Assembly: GCF_025143825.1 (NCBI RefSeq)
Contig: NZ_CP083560.1
Location: 1,054,001-1,118,000 of the forward strand
DNA: 64,000 bases
Reading direction: 5' to 3'
DNA from: Sulfitobacter sp. S223
Lineage (GTDB): Bacteria; Pseudomonadota; Alphaproteobacteria; Rhodobacterales; Rhodobacteraceae
The position numbers and the translations under genes were made by a program. Below, piece after piece: positions 18,618-27,915 of this stretch (within the stretch, counting starts at the first letter, position 1; each line of letters opens with the position of its first letter). A model generated the notes under the pieces. It was given only the letters and a program-made list of their open reading frames with translations. It was not told the DNA's origin and did no database searches.

Positions 18618-20762
18618 CTAAGCGGTCCTCGGCTTGTTGAGCTGATCAAGAATTTCCTGCTTCGGACCGTCCAGGACGATCCGTCCTTCGTTGATCACGA
18701 CCAACCTGTCACACATCTCAAGCGGTTTAAGGCGATGCGTAGCGATCACGACTGTCCGACTGGAGGCCCATTCCTTCAATGAAGCAATAAAAGTGGCCTC
18801 TGTCTGGTCATCCATTGAGGCTGTGGGTTCATCCAGCAGCAGAATGGCTGGGTCCCGCAGGATCGCCCGCGCCAGCAACAGTGACTGCTTTTGCCCTCCG
18901 GACAGACCGGCGCCTGCTTCGTTGATGGGGAGGTCAAGCCCGCGCGGATTGTTTTTGATAAGTGTCAGCACACCCGCTACATCGCAGGCAGCCATCATTT
19001 CTTCATTCGTAGCAGACGGTCGTGCAATCAAAAGGTTGTCCCGAATGGTCCCGCGTAAAAGGGACGATCCTTGGGCCTGATATCCAATTGCGCGCCGCAA
19101 ATCAGCAGGATGGGTCAAAGACATTTCTGTGTTGTCGAGTAGGGCGGTGCCGTCTGATGGTTCCGCCAGACCGGACAACAGGCGCAATAACGTGGATTTT
19201 CCCGATCCGATACGTCCCACGATCCCGACCTTCTCTCCGTATTTTATATCGAGCTTGGGAATGATCAAGGATAAGTGTTCAGTTTCATTATAAGAGTACC
19301 GAACGCCCTTCAGGCTGATGTCCGGCGCTTGTAATTCGCGGCGCATGTGCTGCGCGCCCGGCGTGTCCGCGTCGCGCTTCATCATTTCGTCGATGCTGCG
19401 TTTGGCGATGATGCTGCCTTGTATTGCACCCATGACTGCAGAAACCTGCGCAAGCGGTGCGATGGATCGGTTCGCCAGAATAGAGCAGGCGATCACCTGT
19501 CCCATCGTAAGATCGCCGCCAATGACATTGATAGCCCCAAGGATAACAACGCTGATATACGCAAGCTGTTGAATTGATTGAGTGGAGTTCGTAAGGAAAT
19601 TGCGCCATCTGCGCTGTTGGTTGTTGATATCATTGCCCACGCCAATGGTCCGGTCCCACCGCAACTGCATTGTGTTTTCGGCTTGGTTGAGCTTGATTTC
19701 GTCGGATTTCAGAACGGTTTCGACAATCAGCCCGTTGCGCAATGATGCCTCTTCCAAACCGGCTTTCGCCAAACGCGCTAACGGGAATTGAGCAATCAGC
19801 CCGATGAACAAAACGACGGGGATCGCGGCCAATATCGGATAAACAAGGTAGCCGCCGATCATGTAAATGACGATCACGTAGATAAAAAGGAATGGCAGAT
19901 CGATTGCCGCGCTGAGCATGGAAGAAGAAATCGCCTCTCGGATTTGGTTGATTTCGCGGATTTGTGCAGCCATTGACCCCAGACTTTGAGGGCGTGCGTC
20001 GCTTTTCAGGTCCAGCATGTGCGCGAACACACCGCCGGAAATTTTCAGGTCCACTTCGCGCCCGATGTCGTCAATCAAAGACGCCCGCTGTAGCCGCAAT
20101 ATCAGCTCGAAAATCACGGCAATAATCACGCCAACCGCCAGTACTGTCAGCGAGTTGATAGATTGTGCAGGGATTACCCGGTCCCACACCTGCAAGGCAA
20201 ACAGTGATGCTGCGACCGCCAAAAGGTTGCCAATCAACGCTGCCAAAATCAGATAGCGCAAACTTTTGCTCAGAGGTTTCAAGGAACCCCAGAACCAGTT
20301 CTTTTTGTTGTCAAATGCAGTGTCCGCATCCCAGACATCAAGCGGTGTCTTATCCTCGAATGCGATTCCTCCCGCGAAGAGCTTGCGCAACCGTTTGTGC
20401 GTCAATGTGGTTTCTTCAGCGACGCCTTCGGAATTGGTTTGCACGACCCGAAAGTCGCCGCGCATGGTTTTCCCGATAATAACAAAGGGGAACTTCTCAT
20501 GGCTCCAGCACAACAAAGGCGCATTCCGCGCGGCGCGTTTTAGGTCTTTGACCTCAATAAACACGGTGTCTTTGCCAAAGGCTTCGCCAATCGCAGGCGC
20601 GGCAAGGTACATCGCACCGTTTTCCTGAATGAGGCGTGACACGGGATCAGATATTTTTCTAGGATCATAGCTTGTGCCGAAGTGCGCGGCCAAAGTTTCA
20701 GCCGCTATCAGCCAACTATTGAGCGACCCCGCATTGGCAGCAGAGGTGGAAGTCGACGTCAT
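18618..20762 (-). CDS. Type I secretion ABC exporter, LapB/LssB type
   Basis: A 714-residue ATP-binding exporter. Residues 1-135 form a C39-peptidase-like domain without a recognisable catalytic Cys at the expected start (LIAAETLAAHFG), as in exporters of large RTX adhesins that bind but do not cleave substrate. Six transmembrane helices occupy about residues 165-440 (ALIGNLLAVAASLFALQVWD and others). The ATPase domain shows Walker A GRIGSGKSTLLRL, signature LSGGQKQSLLLARA, Walker B AILLLDEPTAS and H-loop ATHR. Its ATG overlaps the upstream TolC-like stop by 4 bases. It is the energising component for secretion of the nearby giant adhesin (inferred from linkage). Confidence 0.95.
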   Translation of the reverse strand: MTSTSTSAANAGSLNSWLIAAETLAAHFGTSYDPRKISDPVSRLIQENGAMYLAAPAIGEAFGKDTVFIEVKDLKRAARNAPLLCWSHEKFPFVIIGKTMRGDFRVVQTNSEGVAEETTLTHKRLRKLFAGGIAFEDKTPLDVWDADTAFDNKKNWFWGSLKPLSKSLRYLILAALIGNLLAVAASLFALQVWDRVIPAQSINSLTVLAVGVIIAVIFELILRLQRASLIDDIGREVDLKISGGVFAHMLDLKSDARPQSLGSMAAQIREINQIREAISSSMLSAAIDLPFLFIYVIVIYMIGGYLVYPILAAIPVVLFIGLIAQFPLARLAKAGLEEASLRNGLIVETVLKSDEIKLNQAENTMQLRWDRTIGVGNDINNQQRRWRNFLTNSTQSIQQLAYISVVILGAINVIGGDLTMGQVIACSILANRSIAPLAQVSAVMGAIQGSIIAKRSIDEMMKRDADTPGAQHMRRELQAPDISLKGVRYSYNETEHLSLIIPKLDIKYGEKVGIVGRIGSGKSTLLRLLSGLAEPSDGTALLDNTEMSLTHPADLRRAIGYQAQGSSLLRGTIRDNLLIARPSATNEEMMAACDVAGVLTLIKNNPRGLDLPINEAGAGLSGGQKQSLLLARAILRDPAILLLDEPTASMDDQTEATFIASLKEWASSRTVVIATHRLKPLEMCDRLVVINEGRIVLDGPKQEILDQLNKPRTA

Positions 20763-22084
20763 TTAGGTGCTCGGTAAAGTTTGTTCGAGGCGAGATTTGT
20801 GGCCATCACGTAGCGCAGCTGTGCAATCAGGTTCTTTCGACGCGCCTCATCCAGATCCACCTGCGCTTCATAGATACGCTCCTCGGCGTCCAATAAATCT
20901 CGCAGCGACCTGGTTCCGACTTCGTACTCACTCAACATGACATCGCGTGTCTTGATGCTAAGGCGCAAAATCTCTTTGCGTTGTTGAACTTGCTGCTCAC
21001 TCGTATTCAAACTCGTAACGGATTGCACAGCTTCAAGGCGGGCCAAACGAATTTCTTCTGACCGCCGGCTTTGGGCAATCGATACATCGATCTCAGCATT
21101 CTTAACGCGCTCTTTCCTGCCGCCCCCAAGAGAGAACACTTCGGAAATTTCCGGACCTGCTGATAAGCCGGTTCCATTGATCCCTTCGCCCTTACGTAGA
21201 TCAATCCCGACACCAAGCTTTACGCCGATGCGCGGAAGTATACCGGCAGACGCGGCTGCAAGGGCGTATTGCGCTTCTTCCACCTTGGTCTGGAGCGATA
21301 CGATGCGCGGAAAAGAGATGAATTCAATTTCTGAAAGTGGTATTTTCTTGGTAGATAAGGCTTCGCGCACGCCACTGATCGGAACAACGCTTTTTGGCAT
21401 CACGCCCAGTTTGGATGCCAATGCGTCTTTAGCATTTGATTGCTCAGAACGCGCTTCGATCAATGCTGTATCGGCCTGGATCAGAGCGGTTTCGACTTCG
21501 TTCACATCAACGCTTGATGCCAACCCAATTTCCGCTCGGCCGCGAACGGCCTGCTCAAGTGAACGAACACTGCTGACGTAGTCATGTGCTGAATCGACTC
21601 TTGAATTTTCGACGGAGACTGCGATGTAGCTTTCCAGCGTTTCTTCGACAGAATCCTCGATCTCTACGATCAGGTCAAACTGCGATCCCTTGATTGCAGC
21701 CACTGAACCGTTCAGCTTCGCCGCGCGCTCACCAAAATCAAACAGGGTGTAACGGATGCCCGCATTCGCAACAGCAAATGTGTCTTCGTCAATGCTTGGT
21801 GATAGATTGGCATATAGCTCTGGATAGAACCCCGCGCGCGCAATGGTGATATCATTGCCTTTTTGACGAATATCCAACTCAGCAGCGACTACTTCTGTAG
21901 ACCTCAAAATGCCCAGCCGAACCGCGTTATCAACGCTTAGCGGTCTGGTAGAGATTTTTACGTCGCCAACATTGCGATCAACGGCTAATGGGCGTTTTGG
22001 ATCGGCGTTCTCGATAGCTTGGCCTGCACATCCGGAAAGTGTTAAGCCAAGGACGGCAGGCCCGATAAATTTTATCACATTCAC
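20759..22084 (-). CDS. Outer-membrane channel of type I secretion, TolC/LapE-like lipoprotein
   Basis: First gene of the secretion operon. From the GTG at 22084 the protein starts with a lipoprotein signal (AVLGLTLSGC, lipidated Cys about residue 19). An ATG at 22132 gives 16 more residues but an overlong N-region, so the GTG is preferred; this is uncertain. The body has TolC-type long helices rich in Q, E, A and R (EEAQYALAAASAGILPRIG, SEYEVGTRSLRDLLDAEERI), the second being the typical hallmark near the C-terminus. The product forms the outer-membrane tunnel contacted by the HlyD-like adaptor. A second, unrelated tolC lies at 59624. Confidence 0.9.
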   Translation of the reverse strand: MNVIKFIGPAVLGLTLSGCAGQAIENADPKRPLAVDRNVGDVKISTRPLSVDNAVRLGILRSTEVVAAELDIRQKGNDITIARAGFYPELYANLSPSIDEDTFAVANAGIRYTLFDFGERAAKLNGSVAAIKGSQFDLIVEIEDSVEETLESYIAVSVENSRVDSAHDYVSSVRSLEQAVRGRAEIGLASSVDVNEVETALIQADTALIEARSEQSNAKDALASKLGVMPKSVVPISGVREALSTKKIPLSEIEFISFPRIVSLQTKVEEAQYALAAASAGILPRIGVKLGVGIDLRKGEGINGTGLSAGPEISEVFSLGGGRKERVKNAEIDVSIAQSRRSEEIRLARLEAVQSVTSLNTSEQQVQQRKEILRLSIKTRDVMLSEYEVGTRSLRDLLDAEERIYEAQVDLDEARRKNLIAQLRYVMATNLASNKLYRAPK

Positions 22085-22447
22085 GATTGATTGACCTACA
22101 AAATGCTTCCGACCGAAGTGTGCGCGTTGCAAGAGTTTCCTTGCCTTTCTTCGATACCTCGCAAATCTGCTATATTCAAGTTTATCGGCACTTTGCGGCC
22201 CATCGTGGCTGCTTCGGTCTGTGCGGGATCAAACCACGCGTATCTCGGTTCGCGTTATATCTGCGGGTCCGCTCTGCCAACGTCTGTCTGACGTTAGGTG
22301 GCAGGCCCATCAATCACAACAGCTTCAACGTCGATGACCGCACACGTCGAGAGCGCCTATTTTGCCTGCTCTCGCCATCAGGGTACACACTGCGCAGCGA
22401 TCCAAGCGCACCTGCATTGCCTTGATGACACTCGGAAACAGAGTAAT

Positions 22448-22819
22448 TCAATACGATGCCACCCCCGACAATGGGGCTAATCGCCTAATGACGCTGTCCG
22501 GGTCAGGACAAAGAGAAGGGCGCGGCAGTGTTTGTCCCTTTTCAACGATAGGCGAGGATAGAACGTCCAAAACAGATACCGACATGGTTGGGGTCGCCAA
22601 AATTCGAGGGTTCTGATCGCGGATTTTTAGGTACGGTTCAACGCCTGCTGCATACCAATCCCGCACCGCCAAATTCATCTGCCGATTGTGCGCCGCTTGC
22701 GCGTTAGAAACCGCATCAGAAACGATCTAGGCCATGCCGTTGCTCATCTGCTCGATGAATGCACCAGTTCTTGTCTGGATCTTGTGGGGCAGAGCGATAT
22801 CAAATTCTGGAATTTCAGC
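22448..22819 (-). pseudogene. Gene remnant with in-frame TAG, family unknown
   Basis: On the minus strand one frame reads continuously from about 22819 to a stop at 22448, broken only by TAG at 22727-22729. Before the stop: FDIALPHKIQTRTGAFIEQM; after it: NAQAAHNRQMNLAVRDWYAAG and YLKIRDQNPRILATP. Composition looks like real protein on both sides and the two parts are in frame. I do not recognise it. Together with 22133-22447, where I see no convincing gene, this makes about 900 bases of decayed sequence between the secretion operon and the response regulator. Confidence 0.4.
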
Positions 22820-23049
22820 GCCGGATGTCTGTTTCGGTCAAGGAACGGCCTACGAATATTTTTGTGACATGCATACATTCGCCGACTCACAACCGTTGAA
22901 CAACCGACTACTCAAATTGAGCCTTCGGTATAGGCTACATGTTAAGGTGCCTCATATTTTACATAATTGCTCCACAAGAATGCCCGCATAGGTTGTTCTT
23001 AGTGAATCGCACTTCACTATAACGGTACACAATGAAGGTGAGTTTATAC

Positions 23050-23997
23050 ATGCGGATACTGGCGATTGATGATGACCCAATAATTCTTGACACTATTAAC
23101 CACTATCTACCTGAAGATCAGAATTATGTGCTGGACTGTCACGCCTCGGCGGAGAGCGCGCTTGCGTCACTGAAAGCGTCGCAATTAACTTATGACTGTA
23201 TCCTGCTGGACATCATGTTGCCTGGCACCGATGGGATTGAATTTTGTCAGGTTTTACGTGGGATGAAGCAGTATAGTGCTACCCCGATCCTGATGATCAC
23301 CGCTAATCGTGAACCCGGTCTGATGCAGCGTGCATTCGACGCTGGCGCCACTGATTTCCTTCCAAAGCCGCTTAATGCAATTGAATTGAGAGCACGGGTC
23401 ATTAGTGCCGGCATGCTTAACGAAAGCATTGCAACTGCAAATGATGCCCGACAAGAGCTGAGCAAACTCACGAACATGAGGTTCGATTACATTCCAAACA
23501 TAGGCGTAGAAGGTGTTTATGACATTCGAACTCTGGAGAACCACCTATTGCGATATCCGCCCGGATGTTATGCGATGTCGCTCATAAGTTTGAAGGTCGA
23601 CGCATTGTGGCACATTTTCAATCCGAAAGAACCGTCACTGTTTCTTGAGGGTCTCAGGCACTCTGCTCAAGCGTTTTCTGCTGTGATGGGGGCGGAGACT
23701 GCAAAAATAGCTTATGTCGGAAAAGGATGTTTTGTCGGCATAATTCATGGGCGAAAACGAATTAATACTTCAGAGCTGACCAATCGCTTCGATCAGGAGC
23801 TCTCAGTGCTTTGGGATCAAAAGGCGACAGCCATGCTGAGCCCCCCGAAGGGCAAAATTAAATTGGTCTCAGATCAACGGTTCTGGTCCGGATTGTCCAT
23901 TGGTAACAAATTGCGGGAATTCGCACCAATTTCCGAAGAGGCTTTCACGCCAAGCTCGCGCTTAGAGGACAACATATTCACTGAGCTGGCGTGGTAA
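23050..23997 (+). CDS. Response regulator with degenerate GGDEF-like output domain
   Basis: Residues 1-120 are a receiver domain: acidic pocket D7-D9, phospho-acceptor D54 in CILLDIMLPG, T84 and K106 in FLPKPLNA. Residues 150-260 look like a diguanylate-cyclase fold that lost the GGDEF signature: the place where it would sit reads AYVGKGCFVGII. So it probably does not make c-di-GMP and may act by binding. The ATG at 23050 is chosen over 23032 because AAGGTGAG lies 7 bases before it. No partner histidine kinase is in the window. Being just upstream of the adhesin secretion locus, a role in controlling attachment is a guess. Confidence 0.8.
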   Translation: MRILAIDDDPIILDTINHYLPEDQNYVLDCHASAESALASLKASQLTYDCILLDIMLPGTDGIEFCQVLRGMKQYSATPILMITANREPGLMQRAFDAGATDFLPKPLNAIELRARVISAGMLNESIATANDARQELSKLTNMRFDYIPNIGVEGVYDIRTLENHLLRYPPGCYAMSLISLKVDALWHIFNPKEPSLFLEGLRHSAQAFSAVMGAETAKIAYVGKGCFVGIIHGRKRINTSELTNRFDQELSVLWDQKATAMLSPPKGKIKLVSDQRFWSGLSIGNKLREFAPISEEAFTPSSRLEDNIFTELAW

Positions 23998-24081
23998 TTT
24001 CTCTTTCGTAGATGCACTCGAAAAGCCTTTTGCAGACATCCACTGTTAATGCGGTCTAAATTGCGGTTCGGTGTAACAACC

Positions 24082-24389
24082 GACCTGATCCCCAGAAATG
24101 TCCGGCGTTTAGGGTAAGGCTGTTCTCCAACAAGGAGACAGACAATGAAGAGAAGCCGTTTCAGCGAAGAACAAATTATTGGGAAAGTGAAAGAGCATCA
24201 GGCGGGGCTTGGTGCGAAGGAGTTGTGCCGCAATCATGGCGTCAGCAATGCGAAGTTTTACAAGTGGCGGTTTAAGTATGGCAGTATGGTCGCTGGACGT
24301 TGTGCCAGCAGAATATGCTACCCGGTCAAAGGAAGACCAAAACCTGAACAGAGCTGACTTAAATTAGCGGACTCTCAGGGGGCAGGTCA
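24082..24389 (+). mobile_element. Internally deleted IS3-type element (about 310 bp)
   Basis: The left end (from GACCTGATCCCC at 24082) and the reverse complement of the right end (GACCTGCCCCCTGAGAGTCCG, ending 24389) match as imperfect inverted repeats. Between them are only the start of orfA and the last codons of orfB, so the catalytic middle is gone. It resembles a MITE-like deletion derivative. No clear target duplication was seen. It cannot move by itself but could be mobilised by a full-length relative. Confidence 0.75.
24145..24357 (+). pseudogene. IS3 family orfA 5' part fused to orfB 3' tail
   Basis: The first about 47 residues are the typical OrfA helix-turn-helix start (MKRSRFSEEQIIGKVKEHQ, ELCRNHGVSNAKFYKWRFKYG). 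Similarity to OrfA then stops abruptly. In another frame the following bases read VPAEYATRSKEDQNLNRADL and a stop, which is the usual C-terminus of the OrfB integrase. The DDE catalytic core is missing, so no transposase is made. Confidence 0.8.
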
Positions 24390-24610
24390 GAGGTTCAATG
24401 TCGAGCACCTCGATTCAGGAAATCGTCGACTAAGAATTCCTACTAAAAAGCGGGGTGTTTTGCGTACATCCCTGTAACACCAAAATGAACGAAATTTTTG
24501 GTGATTGTCGCGAAGGCAGAGAAGAACACTACCAGAACGTAATTGTAAAATGCCCGGTGAAATGGCGATCCGTAAATCGTCACATATTCATGTGGATCAT
24601 TGAAAATAAA

Positions 24611-24653
24611 TGGGGGTGAGTAGGCGAATCGAACTCCTGTACACGGATTTGAA
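24611..24653 (-). repeat. Decayed attachment site (partial tRNA-Cys copy 1)
   Basis: TGGGGGTGAGTAGGCGAATC and the following bases through CACGGATTTG match the acceptor/T-arm half of the tRNA-Cys at 58338 with a few substitutions; similarity stops in the anticodon loop. Flanking bases (CATTGAAAATAAA) also match the sequence beside the intact tRNA. This marks the far end of the island array. Confidence 0.75.
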
Positions 24654-24713
24654 AGACTAGGCATGATATTGATTTATATAGTAAATCTGACTAGATGAAG
24701 CTGGAAAAAGGCC

Positions 24714-24736
24714 GGAACATATCAAGAATATTTAGA
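24714..24736 (+). repeat. Putative integrase arm-type site, copy in element A
   Basis: GGAACATATCAAGAATATTT matches the 39189 copy in element C at all but about three positions. Both lie 59 bases from a GACTAG that follows the att copy. The equal spacing supports an integrase-binding role. Confidence 0.5.
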
Positions 24737-24795
24737 AGGGAATAACTTGTTCTAGGTGGTTTTTAAGTAGCTGCATCAGACGGTTCCTTGATTTT

Positions 24796-25428
24796 TTGCA
24801 ATCAGAAGTTTTAAAGTTTGCGGATATATATTTAATAATCGGCCATTTCAGCATCATGTTTATATTTCTATTACGTATTTTTAGTTTCAAATCCAAAACC
24901 CATATTCGATCTGTACCGCGTAGTTCAGAGTCAGAGGGATTCCATTCTCAGGCTCGCGGTTACACGTCTCAACGGCAGATGAAGAGGAGCTTGCGCGTTG
25001 TTGAAACGGTAGCAAGCGAACCGGAGATTGAGCAGGATCAACCTGCTACGCTAACTGGAAAGTGTTATGTCATTGATGGAGACACAATTCAGATTGGAAA
25101 GGTTCGATTGCGGCTCGCAGGCATCGATGCACCAGAAATGGAGCATCCTTGGGGGAAAAAGGCAAAGTGGGAATTGGTAAAAATGTGCAAAGGCCAAACT
25201 ATTACCGCCGAGCTTGAACCGGACATTTCTTACGACCGTGTTGTCGCGACTTGCTACCTTCCAGACGGTCGAGACCTGAGCGCAGAAATGGTCAAGATCG
25301 GTCTAGCAATCGATTGGCCCAAATTTTCTGGCGGAAAGTATGCGCCTTTTGAGCCAGATGGGGTAAGGAAGAAGCACTGGAAGGCGGCAGCCAAGCAGCG
25401 TGGACATATGGCGGTTTTTAACAAGTAG
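24796..25428 (+). CDS. Membrane-anchored staphylococcal-nuclease-like protein
   Basis: A 210-residue protein with one N-terminal membrane helix (IYLIIGHFSIMFIFLLRIFSF) and a SNase domain at about residues 88-205. Visible SNase features: YVIDGDTIQIG, RLAGIDAPE with the conserved Arg and Glu region, SYDRVVATCYLPDGRDL with the second Arg, and LAIDWPKFSGGKY. Such enzymes cut DNA or RNA with calcium. The TTG at 24796 is preferred because it gives a complete helix; an ATG at 24856 would leave only half of it. Neither has a clear ribosome site. Cargo of element A; the active domain would face the periplasm or cytoplasm depending on topology, which cannot be read here. Confidence 0.8.
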   Translation: MQSEVLKFADIYLIIGHFSIMFIFLLRIFSFKSKTHIRSVPRSSESEGFHSQARGYTSQRQMKRSLRVVETVASEPEIEQDQPATLTGKCYVIDGDTIQIGKVRLRLAGIDAPEMEHPWGKKAKWELVKMCKGQTITAELEPDISYDRVVATCYLPDGRDLSAEMVKIGLAIDWPKFSGGKYAPFEPDGVRKKHWKAAAKQRGHMAVFNK

Positions 25429-25508
25429 ACCTTTAGAAACCGCAGCAGTTCATTATTTCCAGTCATATTCGGCCCGGACCTGCCGTTCATCGCCAATATC
25501 AATCGCTG

Positions 25509-25676
25509 TTGTGCGGCCCGTCGCAGCGGACTTTCGCTACAGCTACAAAATATCAGGTACGCGAACTTAAAGTCTGCGGGACTTTCCCGATCTTCGCCTT
25601 GATTGGCTTAATCGTCGTTGTCGGCGCAGCTTTCGCCTTCCTGACATTCGTCTATCGCGCAGCATTTTGCCTTTGA
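25509..25676 (+). CDS. Possible small membrane protein (55 residues)
   Basis: A short frame starting at TTG encodes KVCGTFPIFALIGLIVVVGA followed by AFAFLTFVYRAAFCL, a clear hydrophobic helix. There is no good ribosome site and the rest of the 25429-25798 gap shows no other gene. It may be a real small protein or a leftover of a larger membrane gene. Confidence 0.25.
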   Translation: MCGPSQRTFATATKYQVRELKVCGTFPIFALIGLIVVVGAAFAFLTFVYRAAFCL

Positions 25677-25798
25677 ACTCGCTGCTCAGTGGGACAAATC
25701 AACCACTGGACAGTTCATCATTTCATTTTGCGGATAGGTAAAACTTCCTCACACATCCCCGATGTCAAGAAATCACCTGATGGCAAAAAAAGACGAGT

Positions 25799-26974
25799 TC
25801 ACCCCTTGCCAAATAGCCTAAATCTGGACTTTCCGACTTTGGGCTTGGCGCCGAACTGGACACCGCATTCCTTAAAGAAACTGCGCATCTGTGGGGTGAG
25901 AAGACCGCGTCCAGCAGCGTTTTGCGGCAAGCCAAATCCGCCGCCATAGTTAATCTCGACGATCACTGGGCCGTCTTTAGTGATTGCGATGTCAGTCGAT
26001 TGATACCGGATCGGCGCAAAGAGCCGTGCCGCGCGTTCATTCAGCTCGCGTAATGCGTCCCAATGGGGCAGTCTCTTACCCATCCAGCCCGCAAGTGTGG
26101 GGTGGTCTTCAAGAAAAACTATTTCGGGACCACTGCGGGTCACCACGGTTTTGACCTCGCCGGTTTCGGTGTCTATTTCACAGGCAATGTTTCCGCCGCG
26201 CCAGAGCGTGTCGGCAATCTGGTCTCCTTGCGGCATGGAGATGACCGCGAACGGGCAATCGACACGGTCGGTTTGCACCAGATTGACCATGCGAATGGTG
26301 GCGAGCGCCGAACAAAAAGGCGCGATATCTTCATGGTTTTCAAGTTTTACTTGAAGCAGGTAGGCGTTATCACCCAAAAATGAGGTCATGAAATCTGCAT
26401 ATGTCATCGGTGCCTGCCCAACACATGAGATATGGGTTTGATCGGCGTCTTTGACGCTGAAGGCGCCAAAGCTGACCATGCCGTCAACAATCTTGCCAAA
26501 GAGTTTCGTGTTGCCAAGGCTGAGGATCAAATCGCGCAAATCTTCGGGGTTCGAGATTTTTTGCACTCCAGGATAGAGGCGCGGTGAGGTGTCGATCACG
26601 GCTACGGTCTCGGGTGCGGAGGCACCGCCAGCATTCAGGATTGTTCCTGCTAGAACTTTGTCTTCTGCGGCACTGCTCCAACCCTGGTTGTTGCAGGCAT
26701 GGGCGATAGGCCAATGAAGCGAGTTCGAGATGAATTGCGCGCGCTGATCTTCGGTGTAGCGATCCTCGTAAAAGAGGCCCCACCGGATGTATTCGGAAAT
26801 ATTTATTTTGGCGTCGCTGCTCGAAATTCGGGAGAACTCCATCCCCAGTTTGACTGGTGAGCGGCCTGTTTTATTTGCGGCATAGGCCAACATGTCGCTT
26901 AGCTTGCCATTGTCTACCTGCGCGAATGCTGCCTTGTCTTTTTCTGCTGCTGTGATGGGTGTTTGAATAGTCAT
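25799..26974 (-). CDS. Sugar-transfer-associated ATP-grasp protein
   Basis: A 391-residue soluble protein. The C-terminal half shows ATP-grasp features: DCPFAVISMPQGDQ, DIAITKDGPVIVEINYGGGF with the metal-binding Glu/Asn pair, and a glycine-rich end (GLPQNAAGRGLL). Weak similarity in order and length suggests the ATP-grasp family linked to sugar-transfer enzymes in polysaccharide loci. Such enzymes form amide or ester bonds using ATP; substrate unknown. It is convergent with the SNase-like gene and is the second cargo of element A. The family call is from motifs only. Confidence 0.6.
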   Translation of the reverse strand: MTIQTPITAAEKDKAAFAQVDNGKLSDMLAYAANKTGRSPVKLGMEFSRISSSDAKINISEYIRWGLFYEDRYTEDQRAQFISNSLHWPIAHACNNQGWSSAAEDKVLAGTILNAGGASAPETVAVIDTSPRLYPGVQKISNPEDLRDLILSLGNTKLFGKIVDGMVSFGAFSVKDADQTHISCVGQAPMTYADFMTSFLGDNAYLLQVKLENHEDIAPFCSALATIRMVNLVQTDRVDCPFAVISMPQGDQIADTLWRGGNIACEIDTETGEVKTVVTRSGPEIVFLEDHPTLAGWMGKRLPHWDALRELNERAARLFAPIRYQSTDIAITKDGPVIVEINYGGGFGLPQNAAGRGLLTPQMRSFFKECGVQFGAKPKVGKSRFRLFGKG

Positions 26975-27391
26975 GTGAGCCTCTTAAAGCTGTCGAAATC
27001 GCAAGAGTGTAGCCGATATAGAAACAGATATTTGAAAAGGGTGACCAAATTTGGGCGAGACAGGTTTTCGAACGTTTGGGTTTTACAGGAACACTGTGCT
27101 GAGTGGGAGCTAAAGTTCTCGTTTCCCCAGGTCTATGCTTGCGCAGCGAACTTCCGCTTCCCGCCCATTAAAGCATCAAGATCAAGTTGTTCACTTCCTA
27201 CTGTCCGATGATTAGTCGTGGTTTTCGGAGCCAAGGCGCTCGCAGCGGCGCGGAGGTGCGTTTAAATCGAGCGGCTCGGTGCTTCCCTGACCGCTGGGTG
27301 CTGCGGACGCAAGCTGCTCTTCTAGCGTTGTTTTCTGGGGGGACACGAAGTGCTGACCTCAATCCAATGCCGTAACCGGCACACAACATAA

Positions 27392-27435
27392 GCCTTTCGC
27401 CCTCGGAGACGTAAGTATCGGAGAGGGCGAGAGGC
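27392..27435. repeat. Conserved hairpin in integrase leader (copy A)
   Basis: GCCTTTCGCCCTC and GAGGGCGAGAGGC form a 13-bp stem with one mismatch around GGAGACGTAAGTATCG. The same structure occurs at 56642 before the element C integrase. The rest of 26975-27741 shows no gene; much of it is homologous to 56460-57100. Confidence 0.6.
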
Positions 27436-27741
27436 GGGCAGATATCTACTACTCTGATGGTATATCCTCTTAGTGGTGACCCCTGACCAAGGTGGCCGGA
27501 ATTTTGTGCGGGGCTGTGAATCTTTGGGTAAGGTTTGTCTCTTGTCATCGATGGGGGCGCAATCCGGCCTTTTAGGCCTAAGAATTGATTGTGCTCATTG
27601 GTTCGGCGTGATCTCGCGCCGCTGATTCATAGTAACGAATTATTACAATGCTTGTCTGCATCTAGTGGTGATTCCTGAGATTTTTCTGTTGCTAGATTCC
27701 ATGTGGTTGTCTTTGCTCGAACCGATAGTGAGGAAAGAAAT

Positions 27742-27915
27742 ATGTCGGGGTCATCGGTTGAACAACGTGCGTTGAGCTTGCTCAGCTCGTTCGAGAAAGC
27801 AGGTAGAACGGTCAGTCGTGTCACAATTGAGGGCAGGAAAATCGAACTGGTGCTATCTGTTGGACCAACGGCTGACGAGTTCGAGAGGACTGATATGCGC
27901 TATCCCAAAACGTGA
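27742..27915 (+). CDS. Small conserved protein upstream of integrase A
   Basis: A 57-residue protein with GAGGAAAG before its ATG. The same gene precedes the element C integrase (57106), with a handful of substitutions (SGSSVEQRALSLLSSFEKAG here). Sequence suggests a small soluble alpha/beta protein: GRTVSRVTIEGRKIELVL. Its end overlaps the integrase start region, so it may be translationally coupled. An excisionase or regulator role is possible but nothing in the sequence proves it. Confidence 0.65.
   Translation: MSGSSVEQRALSLLSSFEKAGRTVSRVTIEGRKIELVLSVGPTADEFERTDMRYPKT

Noticed and set aside
22087-22425. Plus-strand frame of 112 codons upstream of the secretion operon
   Set aside because: No ribosome site or protein-like composition; likely chance frame in decayed DNA.
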